This document shows, piece after piece, positions 34,571-46,385 of a stretch of 64,000 bases of DNA. The position numbers and the translations under genes are program-made. Position 1 is the first letter of the stretch, and the number at the start of each line of letters is the position of its first letter. The DNA is taken from assembly GCA_036426205.1 (NCBI GenBank), contig CM071568.1:121072225-121136224 (forward strand), read 5' to 3'. This stretch comes from Ascaphus truei (lineage: Eukaryota > Chordata > Amphibia > Anura > Ascaphidae). The notes under the pieces were generated by a model. The model ran no database searches. It worked only from the letters and a program-made list of their open reading frames with translations, and had not been told where the DNA came from.

Positions 34571-34985
34571 TATATAAGGTTTTTCAGTCTGTATCGCACG
34601 TACTATTCTCCAGGGCCAAATCATTGAATACAACTGTTCTACAGATGTTAAAAAAGAAATATGTAATCTATTGCAGTTATCTACTAACCCATTGTTTTGA
34701 AACAAGCAATGCTGTGTTAAAAAAAGGATGTCAGTGATGGACACGGTTCACAGAAAGACTGCAGGAAATAACACGCAGAGCTTTTGAGACATCTGATTGA
34801 GATGGTCACAGATTGGCTCAAACATAAGCTCTCCCACTATATTTCTCTAGTGTTAGAATGAATATATAGTTACTAACTTCATATAAAATTTAAATGTGGC
34901 CTTAAGAATAGTGCAAGTATTGTGTTATTTGTTTTGTGTATATTTATACACGCATATAAATATGTATTTTTATTTTTTATTTTAG

Positions 34986-35094
34986 GGCTTTGTTCTGGCT
35001 GTCACAATGGTGCGGGAAGCAGCTGATGAATATCGGAGATTCAAGAGAGACAAAGAAATGAATTCTCAATTATATAGCAAGCTTACCATTCGAG
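34986..35094 (+). CDS. ATP9B: ATP9B exon: segment after TM2 into the actuator domain
   Basis: A 109-base exon follows a polypyrimidine-rich acceptor (tttattttag) and ends at a donor (ATTCGAG|gtcggc). It encodes 36 codons, [20 protein letters not shown] then [16 protein letters not shown], plus the first base of a glycine codon. It corresponds closely to ATP9B residues just after the second transmembrane segment; ATP9A differs more at the [10 protein letters not shown] part. No frame break is present. The ATP9B sequence expected between this exon and the one at 12.9 kb was not found in the intervening 22 kb. A truncated copy of the acceptor and first 14 bases lies 1.2 kb downstream. Confidence 0.93.
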
Positions 35095-35189
35095 GTCGGC
35101 AAATACTTGTTTTTACCCATTTTCTTAGAATTGCTAAATGTATGCAATGATTGATTGTTTGACAACTATTCACTTTTTTTGTACGGTGC

Positions 35190-36169
35190 AAGAGTAGCAG
35201 GGGATTTGTTTATCACTAATGACATTATTTAGATTTTTAGCTGTCAATCGTCGCTAAGTCAAAGTTAGCTAACATGTAATTTTGGATTGATAAACTAGGC
35301 TATCATTTGGGGCTGCATTGTGAAAGTTGGCACTGACCAAACAGACCTACATATTGTATGTGTTAGAGAAAGTTGTGGATTACCTTTTATGTTATAAATT
35401 AAAAAAAAAGCAAAGGTCTTATGGTCTAACCCACCAAACATTTATTTTAGTTTGAATGTGTAAAAAAAAAAAGATAAACCTTCTATTTGGTATATTTTGT
35501 CTGCATTTAATGTGTCATTCTGCGGATATAAGCATTGCCCTTTAGTGGATTACATAATTCCTTAGTTTTAGTAATCTATCTTGATCTTGTACCATAATTC
35601 TGTGATATCATTGATGGTCAGTATTAATAAATAATATTTATCTGTATGAGATTCAATGAAAATATCTACAAATCTAGAATTATACTTTCTTGGCCATATG
35701 AAACACTTTACAGTTTATGTAGTGACAAAATCAGCTATTCTTGCTTAAGTGTTAGCGTTTAGGAGTGTTCTCATGGGTAAACCTATCTTGTAATGATGTG
35801 CCCACTATGTTTGGTATGAGCTTAATGTAATTGGTGCCTAATGACAGGTGTATTGAGTATTTGTACTGCATACTTTGGCTAACACAAGCCAAGTGCTATT
35901 GAAGCAACCAACCAACATAAGTGTGTTATTATTATTATCATCGTTTATTTGTTAAGTGCTAACATATGCCGCAGCGGGGTACAGTGTTAGATATCTTATA
36001 TAAACAGAGTGACATACTGTACAAACAAGCACAAATATATTGTTACTAACTTCATACAAACATTTACATGTGGCCTTAAGAATAGTGCAAGTATTGTGTT
36101 ATTAGTTTTGTGTATATTTATACACGCATATAAATATGTATTTATTTTATTTTAGGGCTTTGTTCTGGC
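35190..36169. repeat. Tandem duplication, unit B, ending in a truncated exon copy
   Basis: This is a second copy of the 32.45-35.0 kb unit in the same orientation, shorter because it lacks the MITE and the Tigger derivative. It ends with the same tttattttag acceptor and GGCTTTGTTCTGGC (36156-36169), then breaks into gaaagctttgtgttagagaa, which matches an earlier part of the unit. A short third partial copy follows to about 36270. Confidence 0.85.
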
Positions 36170-36185
36170 GAAAGCTTTGTGTTAG
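36156..36185 (+). pseudogene. ATP9B: Truncated ATP9B exon copy with in-frame stop
   Basis: The first 14 exon bases are copied intact behind an intact acceptor. Read in the exon frame the sequence continues GFVLAKALC and then TAG at 36183-36185. If the splicing machinery used this acceptor, the transcript would meet a stop immediately. No good donor was identified close downstream, so use is uncertain. Confidence 0.75.
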
Positions 36186-36269
36186 AGAAAGTAGTGGATT
36201 ACTTGTTATATTTTAAATTAAAAAAAAAACAAATGTCTCATTTTAAGGTCTTATGGAAAAGCAGTGCTA

Positions 36270-36840
36270 CAAGCCGGGCCAAGTGGATAAAGTGACTCTC
36301 TAGCTGTACTGTATGTGCAGAAAGTAAAACATATATTAGGAATCAACTAAAACATTGTTTTGTATAATGGATAATCTAGTAAGAAAACATTTGGGTCTCC
36401 TTCAGATGCAGCAAAAGTTTGGAATTACAAGATGTGGGTCAGTTCATTTATTTAAAAATATTATTATTGTGACCTGGTTGACTACAGAATTGCAATCATC
36501 TGAGCATCCACCTTCCAAAATGCAAGTCACTAACAGATTTACCCGTGGCATATCTCTACGTGCTTACAGTTGAAAGTACGGGCTCGGGGACGGTCTTTTA
36601 ATCAAGTCCTCCCTCTGTCTTATCAAATTACTGTGATACTGGTTTGGAGTTATATCGAATACCCTAGCTTTGAAATGCTGTAACTACCCTCCTGGCGAAG
36701 AACATAAAGTAATGTAGTTCCTGCGCAATCTATCGTCCTGTTCCCGCTAGTCCATGTATTTATTTGAGAAACGAGATTGCAAAAGCATGAGCCTAAATTT
36801 GTCATCTGGTAATTAAAATAAACATAAACCGGTAGATCCT
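36270..36840. other. Unassigned intron sequence
   Basis: Nothing coding or structured was recognised between the duplication and the G-rich repeat. Confidence 0.35.
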
Positions 36841-36889
36841 TTTTTCAAGTTTAATGTGTCCACCCAGGACACACATAGGAAGCACTCCC

Positions 36890-37400
36890 CTCCTCCCCCT
36901 CTCTATCCTCCCCCTGGGGTTACAAGGAGGGGTGGACTTGGGGTGTACAAGCACATAATGGGCCTGTGGGGGGACATGGTATAAAGAGGCAATGTGGGAG
37001 TGGCTATAAGGATGTTAAGGGGGGGTATAAGGAGGGAGGTGATGGGGGTATAAGGAGGTAATGGTCCTGGGAATGGGGGGGGGGTGTATAATGAGGTAAT
37101 GATCCTGGGGGGGGAGAGGGTTAAAAGATGCAATGGGCCTGGGAGTATAATGAGGTAATAAGCGATGGGGGGCATAATGAGGTAATGAGCCTGGGAGTGG
37201 TGGGTATTAAAGAGGTAATGTGCCCAATGAGGGGGACTTAAAGGAGGTAATGGGTCTCCTTGGGGAGGAGGGGGGTGTAGTATAAAGACATTATGGGCCT
37301 GGGTTGCGGTGCCAGGGGGAGATATAAAGAGGTGATAAGTGCGGGGAGCTATAAGGAGGTAATTAATGGCCCTTGTTGGACGGGGAGCATAGAGCACAGA
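36890..37400. repeat. G-rich degenerate minisatellite
   Basis: Irregular units of about 40-60 bases repeat the phrase ggtataa.gaggtaatg.gcctggg. The minus-strand proline-rich frame through it is a by-product of the repeat. Confidence 0.8.
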
Positions 37401-38060
37401 GGTGCTGCATGGGCTCACCTGTGGCATGCGATAGACCCACAGAAGAAGGGCTGTGTCTAAAGGGGCAGCACATACACGGGAGGGCTGTCAGCGGAGGACC
37501 CCCCCCCCAGTCCGGCAGGTTGAAATGAATGTCTCCCCAGAGCCCATTGCAGTCTAAAGGTTACCATAAATAAATAAAAAATAGAAAATGTGTGTGGTGC
37601 TATAGACCAGTAAAAAGACACAATGAATAATCTTGATGCCATAGTAACCTCCGAAGCTAGAGATTAAGAAAACCATGCTTTTTGTAACATTAGACAGAGA
37701 CCAGTGAATAGTTAAGTCACAGTAGTTTAGGACAGGACTGTGAAATAGAAAAGTTGTTCTTGCTTAGTGTCTGGTTGATTGCAGCTATTGGGTCTGTGAA
37801 AAAAAGAATACGGGAAGTCCGATTACTCTTGATCACTTTCAGGTGCGTTGTAGACTTCTCTTAAATCAAATAAGATTATTTCATTTAATATTTTTTATAC
37901 TGTTCAAATGATTATTTTTGTTATAGATCTGTATTCGTATGAACAGACTGTATATATTTTTAGTAGAATTTCAATTGGAAGAAATTGATAAATCACTTGT
38001 ATACAATCAATTCTATACACTTACAAGAATGCCCTCCTACTGTCTCTGTACGTTCTTCCT

Positions 38061-38270
38061 ACCTACCAATTAGATTGTAAGCTCTTCGGAGCAGGGACTC
38101 CTCTTCCTACTGTAACTGTTAATTTTTTATGTCTGAAGCACTTATTCCCATGTTCTATTATTTGTATTATTTGTTATTTTTATGATGATTCACATGTACT
38201 ACTACTGTGAAGCTTTATGTTTATATTAATGGCGCTATATATATATAAAGACATACATACATACATATCC
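38061..38270 (+). repeat. L2-type LINE 3' tail copy
   Basis: Runs from agattgtaagctcttcggag through ctgaagcacttattcccatg and actactgtgaagc to atggcgctatata. It is the same family as the tail at 15.3 kb and the copies at 1 and 5.5 kb. The flanks to 39470 hold no supported gene. Confidence 0.75.
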
Positions 38271-39474
38271 TTACGGTAGCAATATAATACATAGTTAAGC
38301 AATCGTAGTCTAAAATAATCCCTTTAAATCAGGAACTCTGGAGAGCTGGCTGCTCCAGTACTGAAGTGGTTAACTATAACTTTTTTAAGTGGTTGAATTC
38401 TAGCATATATTGCATTGTAGTACTTGTACCAGTATCAGTGTAATGAAATAGATAGATCTAAAGTCATAGTGACTTTTTCTAATATTGTTTTTTTTTGTTC
38501 AATTTTCTAAGGCCATAACAAATATTTATTAGATTTTCAAACCATTGTAGCTTACTGCAATGCCTTTTATCTAGTGACTGTAATGAATTACTATAGACAC
38601 TTATTTCAATGCTTCAGTTCTGCATATTGCTTTAGGCAAAAGGCCTACGTCTTGGTGGACTATAAAGTCTGGATGTGCAGCAACTACTGACAGCTTTGGA
38701 CTTTTTTTTATTGGTAATTACACAGATGGTGAAGAGGGTTTTGCTGTTGAGATGTTTTCCAAGAAAACAATAGTTGACTTATAGTCAATTGTTTGTTTGG
38801 TGAAGTTCTTCTTCTCAAACATGAACTACTGTCCTGAAGATGTGTGTTCAATACTGTTATATTACATTCTGCAAATTAAGAATATGAATTAAAAAAAAAG
38901 TGTCCCCCCCCCCCCCCACTTATCAACATTTCATTTCAAATGACAAACATTTGACTTGAAAATTGCATTGTTCTGACTTTTGAAGGTTTTACTGAGAGTT
39001 TAATACAGATATTGTATTGTCAGATTTGGTGAAAATACTAGTAGATTAAAAAAAGTGGGGTTTTTTTTTTTTAGATGACACAAAATGTCCAACATTTTTG
39101 TAAAGGAAAAATATATATTAGAACTGCAAAAATTGGTAGTTATATGCCCTATTGTCTTTTGATGGAAGAAGTCATCTGACTTTGATTATTATTTTTTCAT
39201 AACATTATGGATTGTACATATATGCACATTCAAATTTGCCACTGACCTTGCAATCTGCTTTCCTGTGTTTTGTTGTAAATTGGAATTTCAGACAATCTCT
39301 GTAACGTTTGTAAGAGTTATTAAAAGAGCAATAGCTTTCTGGTCTCCTGAGCCTACCTATGGTTCTGATAAGTCTAAAACAACTCATGTATGTCTTCTAC
39401 AGTGACATTGAGATTTGCGTCCTTTCAGGAAGACAGAAGCAGAGCCTCTGTTTTCTTTATATTGTAAGTAAAAT

Positions 39475-39695
39475 AATAAATGTATTTCCTTGTATAGTGC
39501 TGACATTATGTGCAGTACTGTACATAGGATTTTGCAGGCGCACAGAGTCCCTGTCCCAGTGAGCTTACAATCTAATGTTCATACCTTAGGCACAGGGAGA
39601 TTGAGTGACTTGCCCAAGGTGACAAGGAGAGCTAATACTGGGATTTGAACTGTGTTCAGGGGCATTACTACTGAGCACTACTGTTATATATTTCT
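39475..39695 (-). repeat. MIR-like CORE-SINE / L2-related repeat
   Basis: Contains gagcttacaatctaatg, then gagattgagtgacttgccca, aggtgacaaggagagc and ctgggatttgaac, the conserved wording of vertebrate MIR/CORE-SINE and LINE tail repeats. It is old and non-coding. Confidence 0.6.
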
Positions 39696-40149
39696 ATTTA
39701 CCAATATTGAGAATAGAATGTGCTTGTGTGGCCTTAGAAGGAATGGGCTTCACCTTCTGATTCAACCCTGTTCCTTCTACAGTAAACGCCAAGCAGTCTG
39801 TGTCAATCTGTCTCTCTTCACTTCGTAAACTTTAAAGCCTTTTCAAATTGATGTTTTCCAAGCACTTTGATTATTGGCAGCATTCTCTGTCTTTTGAATT
39901 TATGTCAAAAGCTATCATATCCATCTTGCAGGCATCTTGCAGATGGGGGAGCCTAGTTGTCCTTTTAACTTCAGAAAGCTCTCCATACAGTAGATTCCGA
40001 GAAATGCAGCATTCATCCATTTTCCGCATATGGGTGTATACGAAGGAGTTGGAATATACTTGGAATTCCTATTTTGTCCAAGAACTCTGTATTTGTAACT
40101 TTGTCTTGCCAAGGATGCAATATAGCCACCGCATATTGAAGCTGTTTAA

Positions 40150-41870
40150 CCGTTTCTCATGACTGGCGTATGTTCGGGATTCACTGTTGTATGAGAGAGT
40201 TCTGATGACGAAGGCTTAATAGAATGTTTTAGTGTTGAATGTTGAACTTTTTGTTATTAATGTACTCATGATGTCTGATGTATTTCCAATGCAGATGTTT
40301 ACTTTGGCTTCTAAAGATAGATTGTCTGTTACAGTTGAGCCTATGTAGGCAAATAATACATTGTCACCTGCGGTAATGGCTGATGGTGTTTTAATACCCT
40401 GCACAGTGACGTTGGTTTTCGTAATGCTTATGATGAGACCGAAGTGTTGGCAGGCAAAGGAAAAGCGACTGATTAAGATTCTGCACATTGCTTTAGATGT
40501 GAATAATCAAGGCAGCATCATCGCCATCTCAAGAATCAAAACTGAGCGCAATCTGGTCATGGCTTTAAAGCCTACATGGTCAGGGAATTTCCCACCTGAC
40601 CTTAAATCTAAGTAAACTCCTTCAGTAGAGGAAACAAATGCATATGAAGGAGAAAGAAAAAGATTCCAAAGTGTGTCAGGGCAGGAACACAGCCCTGCTT
40701 CGAATTTCAAAGGCCTCAAATGTTTGTCCATCAAAGTTGAAGGAACTTTGCATACTCATGAAAACAACGAACTATGCAAAGTAGTTTAGGTGGACATTCA
40801 GTCTTCTCTAGTAGTTTTAATAGTTTTTTTTCTGTTGACAAGATGAAATGCCTTGGTCAGATCTATGAAAGCAGTGTACAAACGTTGCTCTCTGCATTTG
40901 CTTGTATTTGTCTGATTGGGAACATTGCATCAATGGTGGATCTGCAGGCCCTCAAATCACACTTTGACTCAGGCTATATTTGGTCTGCCAGAAACTGTAT
41001 TCTGGAGACTACAACACAATAATTATTAGTGTTTCTTCTATCACCAATGTTATAATGTTCATAACACTCATGGCTTTATTAATACCAACTTCCAACACTG
41101 AATCCCTTCTGCTGGAATCAAATCTTTGCAAGTGACTTTCCAACTGGCCAGGTTGTTACTGATACTTAATGAACTCCTCAACAGTGTGAGAATGTCACAA
41201 AGTTCTTGCATGATAGGTAAACATTTTCTCCACAGAACATCAATGGGATGATAGGTAAGCTCTGATGAAATAGAGAGTGAAATTTTCTTTTAGTAGATTC
41301 CAAGGTAGTGTTTGACCCATCTCTCCATCTGTTTCCTCATCTGAGATAATCTCCCCGTAGATGATTTTAGAGGAGCTGTTTTCCTTCGTGTTGAGTCTAT
41401 GGCTATTTGATATCATACATTCCTCTGTTTCCTGTGCCTGATGTTTTCTTATGATTAACTGTACAGGTTGTGTTAATACTGGGAATAAATTTGGCTTACT
41501 ACAGGTGAATGGTCAGAGTCGGCACTAGGGAATGTGTGAGTCATGGTGACGTTATCAATGTTATAGACCGTCTGGTGGTGATAAGGTCCAGCTGGTGCCA
41601 CTGGCCTCATCTTGTTTGGCTTATGCTTTTATGGCAAGCGTTAGTCTTAAAAAAGAAATGATGATACTCAGGCCATGATAGGAGCAGAATTCTAGTGAGC
41701 TCTGTACATTTTTGTTTACTTATTCTTCTGATATTGTAGGGCCAAAGAAAATTGGCCAGGCTTCTCTGTCAGCACCAACCATGGCATTAAAACCTCACAA
41801 ACTGTCAAAGATAACCTGTGGCATCCATTCTTAATGCCAATTGAGGTGAACGTATAACCCATAACTGCAG
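40150..41870 (-). pseudogene. LINE with endonuclease and reverse transcriptase remnants
   Basis: The minus strand gives, in order: an endonuclease-like VGADREAWPIFFGPT (about 41790-41740); reverse-transcriptase motif A as LYTAFIDLTKAFHLV (about 40890); a middle part with FDGQTFEAFEIRSRA (about 40710); and ISITKTNVTVQGIKTPSAIT followed by VLFAYIGSTVTDNLSLEAKV (40488-40216). This order is that of a common vertebrate non-LTR retrotransposon, different from the fossil at 9.2 kb. Stops and indels are frequent. The motif-A aspartate is present, but I did not find the FADD box. Confidence 0.8.
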
Positions 41871-41973
41871 TCTCCTATATTGTATCTTCACCTAGTAGTA
41901 AGCAAAATTGAAGTGTCCTCTCCAGAGAGCAAACATCCTGTGGAATAGATATAGTGGTCCTGGCCTACCCATG

Positions 41974-43126
41974 TGTCAGAACCCCCTCTCATCTTTACCG
42001 ATGGAGCCCAACAGAACGGCAGTTGCCAGTACATTTTGAAACCAGCTTGGCTGCAGGATCTGTTGGAACAGAGATCTTCACTTATCAAGGCTCCACTTGT
42101 AGACTAGCTGCCAACCAAAGCTTAAGATCTCAATCTACCATGTCATGGGCAAAGCCTTGTGACGGCATTTCCTCTGCCAGAAGTAAGACCAGCCCTCCCT
42201 TTAAGGTGCTCCTCCACCCAAAGGGTAGCCTGGTTACTCAACTGCCGACCAGTATACCGCAGTTGCAGGTAGTAGCGTTGTCACAGGAGACCGGGCCATT
42301 AACCGGACTAGACCGCAAGGCTGAGGTGGGGATGTATGAAACTACCGCCCTTCAACCGCGGGGGCAGGTCCAGATTGCAGAGTCAGTATAGGTAGCCGGG
42401 GCAGGGCAGGAGAGTGTAGGGTAGCGGAGGTAGTTGCCGTCGTCAGGGGTTGGAGAGAGCAGAGTAGCTAAAGTCCGAAGCCGTGGTAGAGGAGGAGAGA
42501 GAATAAAAGTCCAGTTGACGAGCCAAGGTCCAAGGATGTCAGGGGTCAGAAGTCCGGGTCAAAGCTGGGGTCAAACAAAAGGCACAAAAACAAGATAACA
42601 CAGCAACGGCAGGTTGTTGCAAGCACGACGGAATGAAAGTCTATGCTCAGCAATCAGCATAGGGCTGATTGAGCATATATGTGAGCAAGAGCCAATGAGA
42701 GAGTCCCAAGGGATGACATCAGACATATGTGGAGCAATGATAGGAGGAAGCAGGATGTAGAACAGGTGTGGTGCCACTCAGGTGAGTATTGCGGTCAGGT
42801 GGAGCTGTACGTGCCCGTACGCACGGTCGTAGGGTGTGACGCGGAGTGTCTGTGCGGATGGTAGGTGTATTGGTGTGACGTTAGAGTGCATAGGTGGAGC
42901 CAGGGATAGACCGCTGCAGCGGCGCGCGTGCATGGTTGAGGAGGCACGTGGCAGTAGGTGCGGTGCGTGATGCGGCCGGGAGGCTGGGTCTGTGTGCGCT
43001 CCTTACAGCGGGTAAATTGGCGTGTTCCACGGCCGGGGAGCAGAGTCTCTGTCTGCTCCTTGCACAAGGGGCATGGGCAATTTGGCACCTCTGGCCCTGG
43101 TTCCCTCAATGCTACGCGCGGTGACA
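41974..43126 (-). repeat. Probable solo LTR of a Gypsy-type element
   Basis: Starts TGTCAGAACCCCCTCTC and ends CGCGCGGTGACA, so both termini are TGTCA/TGACA, as in locus A. Plus-strand sequence contains gagccaaggtccaaggatgt and gggtcaaagctggggtc, typical of Gypsy-type LTR R/U5 regions read antisense. No pol sequence adjoins it and no target duplication was identified. A stretch tactcaactgccgaccagta recurs at 43864 as a partial second copy. Confidence 0.5.
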
Positions 43127-43129
43127 GGC

Positions 43130-44700
43130 TCCTGCCAGTCTTGTGGGATCAATGGAAATGCAAAGGGTGTCTATTGATCTCAGGACGTGGATACTTGTCC
43201 TTCCCTCCTGTCCAAATGGTCTTGACACCTCAGACACATCCTCTGCAGCTTTCATCTCCACCGTATAAGTAGACACAGTGGCACCCAAGTAGGTAGCCCA
43301 TTGGCTCACTCAGAACACTGTCTCTGAACGACCCAGCTCATCTCTGTGCACAAACAGAGATGTTTTAAAACACACTGTTCCATAAAATATACACTTTAAA
43401 AATATCCTAAGTCTTTTGGTTATGGGAAATAGAATAAGAAGATGCACGTTATTTCTTACTAGCCATATTCCCCACACTCTACACAATAAACTTAGGACTT
43501 TTAAAAAAGTTTTAAAAGTCCCCTCACAACCTTATAGATGGTTGGAGTACCCCCAGAACCCCTATACCGGTTCTGGGTGACCTGGGCATTTCCTGGGTAT
43601 CCCCATTAACCTAGGGACTCCTTGACAGCTTCAGCCCCCCCCCCCTTCCCCTCCACCCCCCCTGAAACTCATACCACAGCAATCCCTGATTGCTGGCATC
43701 CCTGGAAAAGTAAAAACACAGAAATTCTTTATTGTCGCATAATTACAGGTAATGCTTTTACAACAGTTAGGTCCAAGAGCTGACACTCCTGAACCCCAAA
43801 ACATGGATCAGATGTAACCAAACAGGCTTAACCTTTATTACTGAGCCTGGCTACCTCTTTGCCGTCACATTACTCAATTGCCGACCAGTATTCCGCATTT
43901 ACAGTTGCAGGTTGTAGCATCTACTGTCAAAACGGTAGCAGGCAAGCCTAACTTTACCTGAGCAGTCTATATGTCCATGTAAGCTGCATCGGTCTTTCAT
44001 TTTTATAAATTATTTATACAGTCTTTTTAATTAAAATAGCTGTCGGGCTAACATTTACTAGAAACCGAGCAGATCACAACTGAACACTTTTTGGAAAACT
44101 TGTCAGTGATCTGTATATAGAGTTTCAATTTGAAATGCTAAATCAGAGTCATAAGACAGTGGGAGCCTTGATCATAGGTTAAACCATTTCTGATAATTTT
44201 TATGGAATTCACCAAAGATGCTTAATTTGAGGAGAACTCGTGCTGCTTTGGTTTGGATTTTTTTCCCCGTGACTGCATCAACCTATAATCTTCAGTATTT
44301 ATTATTAGTGCAATTTGGTGATGTTTTTATTTAAAACTGTATAATGTATTTCTAGCTTGTACAAAAACAAATTATATAAAAAAAAGAAGCTTCTCATAGA
44401 TTTCACCAAGGTGCCTCTGTTGTTAATTGTGAACAGGTTTATTGTACCCATGATTATAGGCCAGAAAGAAGGGCATTATTGAAATGCTGCCTCCTTATTG
44501 CTCAAAATTCCAGTCATTAATATTTAGTAATGCCTGGAATATTTGGCAGCCTGCCAAACTTGCTACTCACAGTTAAATGTGGAAAATGGGGATGTTCCTG
44601 AATACCAGTACATTATAATGCACAATACAATAAATGGTCTTTAAACTGTATATGAGCCAGGGAGTCCTCCAAAGCTAAACCACACCATTGCAAGATACCA
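43130..44700. other. Unassigned sequence with repeat fragments
   Basis: Sequence at 43460-43930 has a C-rich run and a fragment (attgccgaccagtattccgc) related to the LTR upstream. The remainder to 44700 is AT-rich with no supported feature. Confidence 0.35.
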
Positions 44701-44706
44701 AGACCC

Positions 44707-45010
44707 TGCGCTCCTTTCTCTCTCTTTCTCGCCTGTGCTCCTTTCTCTCTCTCGTCTGTGCTCCTTTCTCTCTCTTTCTCGCCTGTGCTCCTTTCTCTCT
44801 CTCTCTCTCTCGCCTGTGGTCCTTTCTCTTTCTCGCCTTTCTCTCTCTTTCTCTCTCTCTAGCCTTTGCTCCTTTCTCTCTCTCTCGCCTGTGCTCCTTT
44901 ATCTCTCTCTCTCTCGCCTGTGCTCCTTTCTCTCTCTCTCTCTCGCCTGTGCTCCTTTCTCTCTCTCTCTCTCGCCTGTGCTCCTTTCTCTCTCTCTCTC
45001 TCGCCTGTGC

Positions 45011-45053
<43 letters not shown>

Positions 45054-45168
45054 CTGTGCTCCTTTCTCTCTCTCTCTCGCCTGTGCTCCTTTCTCTCTCT
45101 CTCTCGCCTGTGCTCCTTTCTCTCTTTCTCGCCTGTGCTCCTTTCTCTCGCCTGTGCTCCTTTCTCTC
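44707..45168. repeat. CT-rich minisatellite
   Basis: At least 17 units of about 20-37 bases share the core cgcctgtgctcctttctctc with a variable (CT)n spacer. All long frames across it (serine/leucine or arginine/glutamate rich) arise from the repeat and should not be read as genes. Confidence 0.95.
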
Positions 45169-45589
45169 TCAAGAAAATTTTTCTCTAAATTTTCTTCTAC
45201 TTTTTTTTTTTTTTTCTACTTTTTATCACACAACCCCCTTTCAACTATATATTTTTTAAACTATTCAACCACCAGATATAGAGCTGTCATACCCAATGAT
45301 AGAGCCATGCATACATCCTCTGGGATTCAATCACAAGATTACAATAGATTCCTGCAGCAGCACTCATTTTAAGAAAACTGTTTAAAGATGTATGTGCACT
45401 ATCCTGATTACTGAATTTCATACCCACTTGTGGGACAATCAGGACCCGAGCAATCTACTATACAGAATGTGATAACATGTGTGCATAATTAATTGTTTAA
45501 CTTATTTTCACCATTGTATTAATCATGCATCCGCATTTTTTCCATTTTTTCCTTTTTAAATTACTCTATACAGTCAATGTACAACAAGT

Positions 45590-46000
45590 ATTATACCCAC
45601 TATTGAAGAAAAGGTCGTTTTAATCATGTAATTTTATGAAACACTAGTTAATTGCAATCAACCAATTAACTAGGTCTCTAGCCTATAAGAAGGGAAGACA
45701 CAGGGCATCCGGCAGGAACCTGACGAAGCATCACTGCGAAACGCGTAGTTCCCTGCCGGAGCCCATTGCCTGAAGGACCCAGCCAGCCTGCTGACATCCG
45801 GTAAGCCCTCCCCTTCCGGTCCCGCCATCGGACGCGATCACGGGAAGCACACTGGTCGGAGGAGCGTGAACGGACGATCAGGCTGAAGCTGGGCTGTTGC
45901 CCAAGCTGTATCGTGAGTGTTATTCTTGTTTGCGTTTTTTTGCACTTAATAAACTCTATTTTACTTACTCACCGTGTTCGGCCCTTTTTTCTTCTGAATT
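45590..46000 (+). mobile_element. Penelope-like element remnant with hammerhead motif and poly(A) signal
   Basis: Contains the hammerhead-type motif at 45708-45760, about 190 bases of GC-rich sequence and then acttaataaactctattt, a plausible polyadenylation signal. Amphibian Penelope-like elements carry hammerhead ribozymes in their terminal repeats, which makes this the most likely source. No reverse transcriptase or GIY-YIG endonuclease frame remains. Confidence 0.45.
45708..45760 (+). ncRNA. Type I hammerhead-ribozyme-like motif (stem II damaged)
   Basis: Core elements are in the right order: stem I strand TCCGGCAGGAAC (45708-45719), CTGACGA (45720-45726), a short stem II region, GAAA (45738-45741), CGC, then GTA as the cleavage triplet (45745-45747) and the other stem I strand GTTCCCTGCCGGA (45748-45760). 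Stem I pairs nearly perfectly with one bulged base. Stem II (agcatcactgc) has at most two pairs, and stem III is minimal, as in the small hammerheads of retroelements. Cleavage activity is doubtful. Confidence 0.6.
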
Positions 46001-46385
46001 GGGCACCCGGGAGATAAGTCACTTGCATACTGCCTCCATTGAGAGGGGGAGGAAGCTAATCATTGCTTCTGGCAGCACTTTGATAAAGTAAGACTGCCCC
46101 TCATATTCTGCTAATCAGCACTACTACCCCTATCAGACAGCAGGCTTTACTAAAGCCCTCTAATCACCCGCTCTTACCACCCCCCCCTTTTTTATTTCAC
46201 TACCCCCACCTTAGATTATTTTAATTAACCACGGAACTCCATTTTTAAACATATGAAAAGTTTTTATTCAAGGTTTTTATTCAAGCATTTTATTAAAAAC
46301 TTTAGTAGACAACCTTCTATTACTACTTAATGTACTGTTTGGCTAATCAAACACTAATCACGTGTTCTTTATCCTCTCTTTTCAT

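Larger units (their letters stand above)
32450..34999. repeat. Tandem duplication, unit A (contains the intact ATP9B exon start)
   Basis: Unit A shares long stretches in the same order and strand with 35190-36169. Examples: agcaggggat.tgtttatcac, gctaacatgtaattttggat, gataaac.ttctatttggta, gtaatgatgtgcccactatg, catatgccgcagcggggtac and aagaatagtgcaagtattgt, and then the acceptor and first 14 bases of the ATP9B exon at 34986. Unit A contains extra material missing from unit B: the CpG-rich MITE at 32.83-33.15 kb and about 1 kb with the Tigger derivative. These look like later insertions or losses. Confidence 0.85.

Noticed and set aside
36903..37427. 174-residue proline-rich minus-strand ORF
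   Set aside because: It follows the G-rich minisatellite and has no conserved motif.
37797..37842. Open segment between gattgcag and cag|gtgcg
   Set aside because: Acceptor and donor look fair, but the translation matches no part of ATP9B or any family I know.
39359..39562. Possible ATP9B exon after cttctacag (text SDIEICVL)
   Set aside because: It superficially recalls the SDIQVGDL segment, but the match ends after a few residues, there is no donor at the right place and the next codons differ.
44675..45372. Four overlapping frames of 165-174 residues on both strands
   Set aside because: All are translations of the CT minisatellite; the apparent periodicity is the repeat unit.
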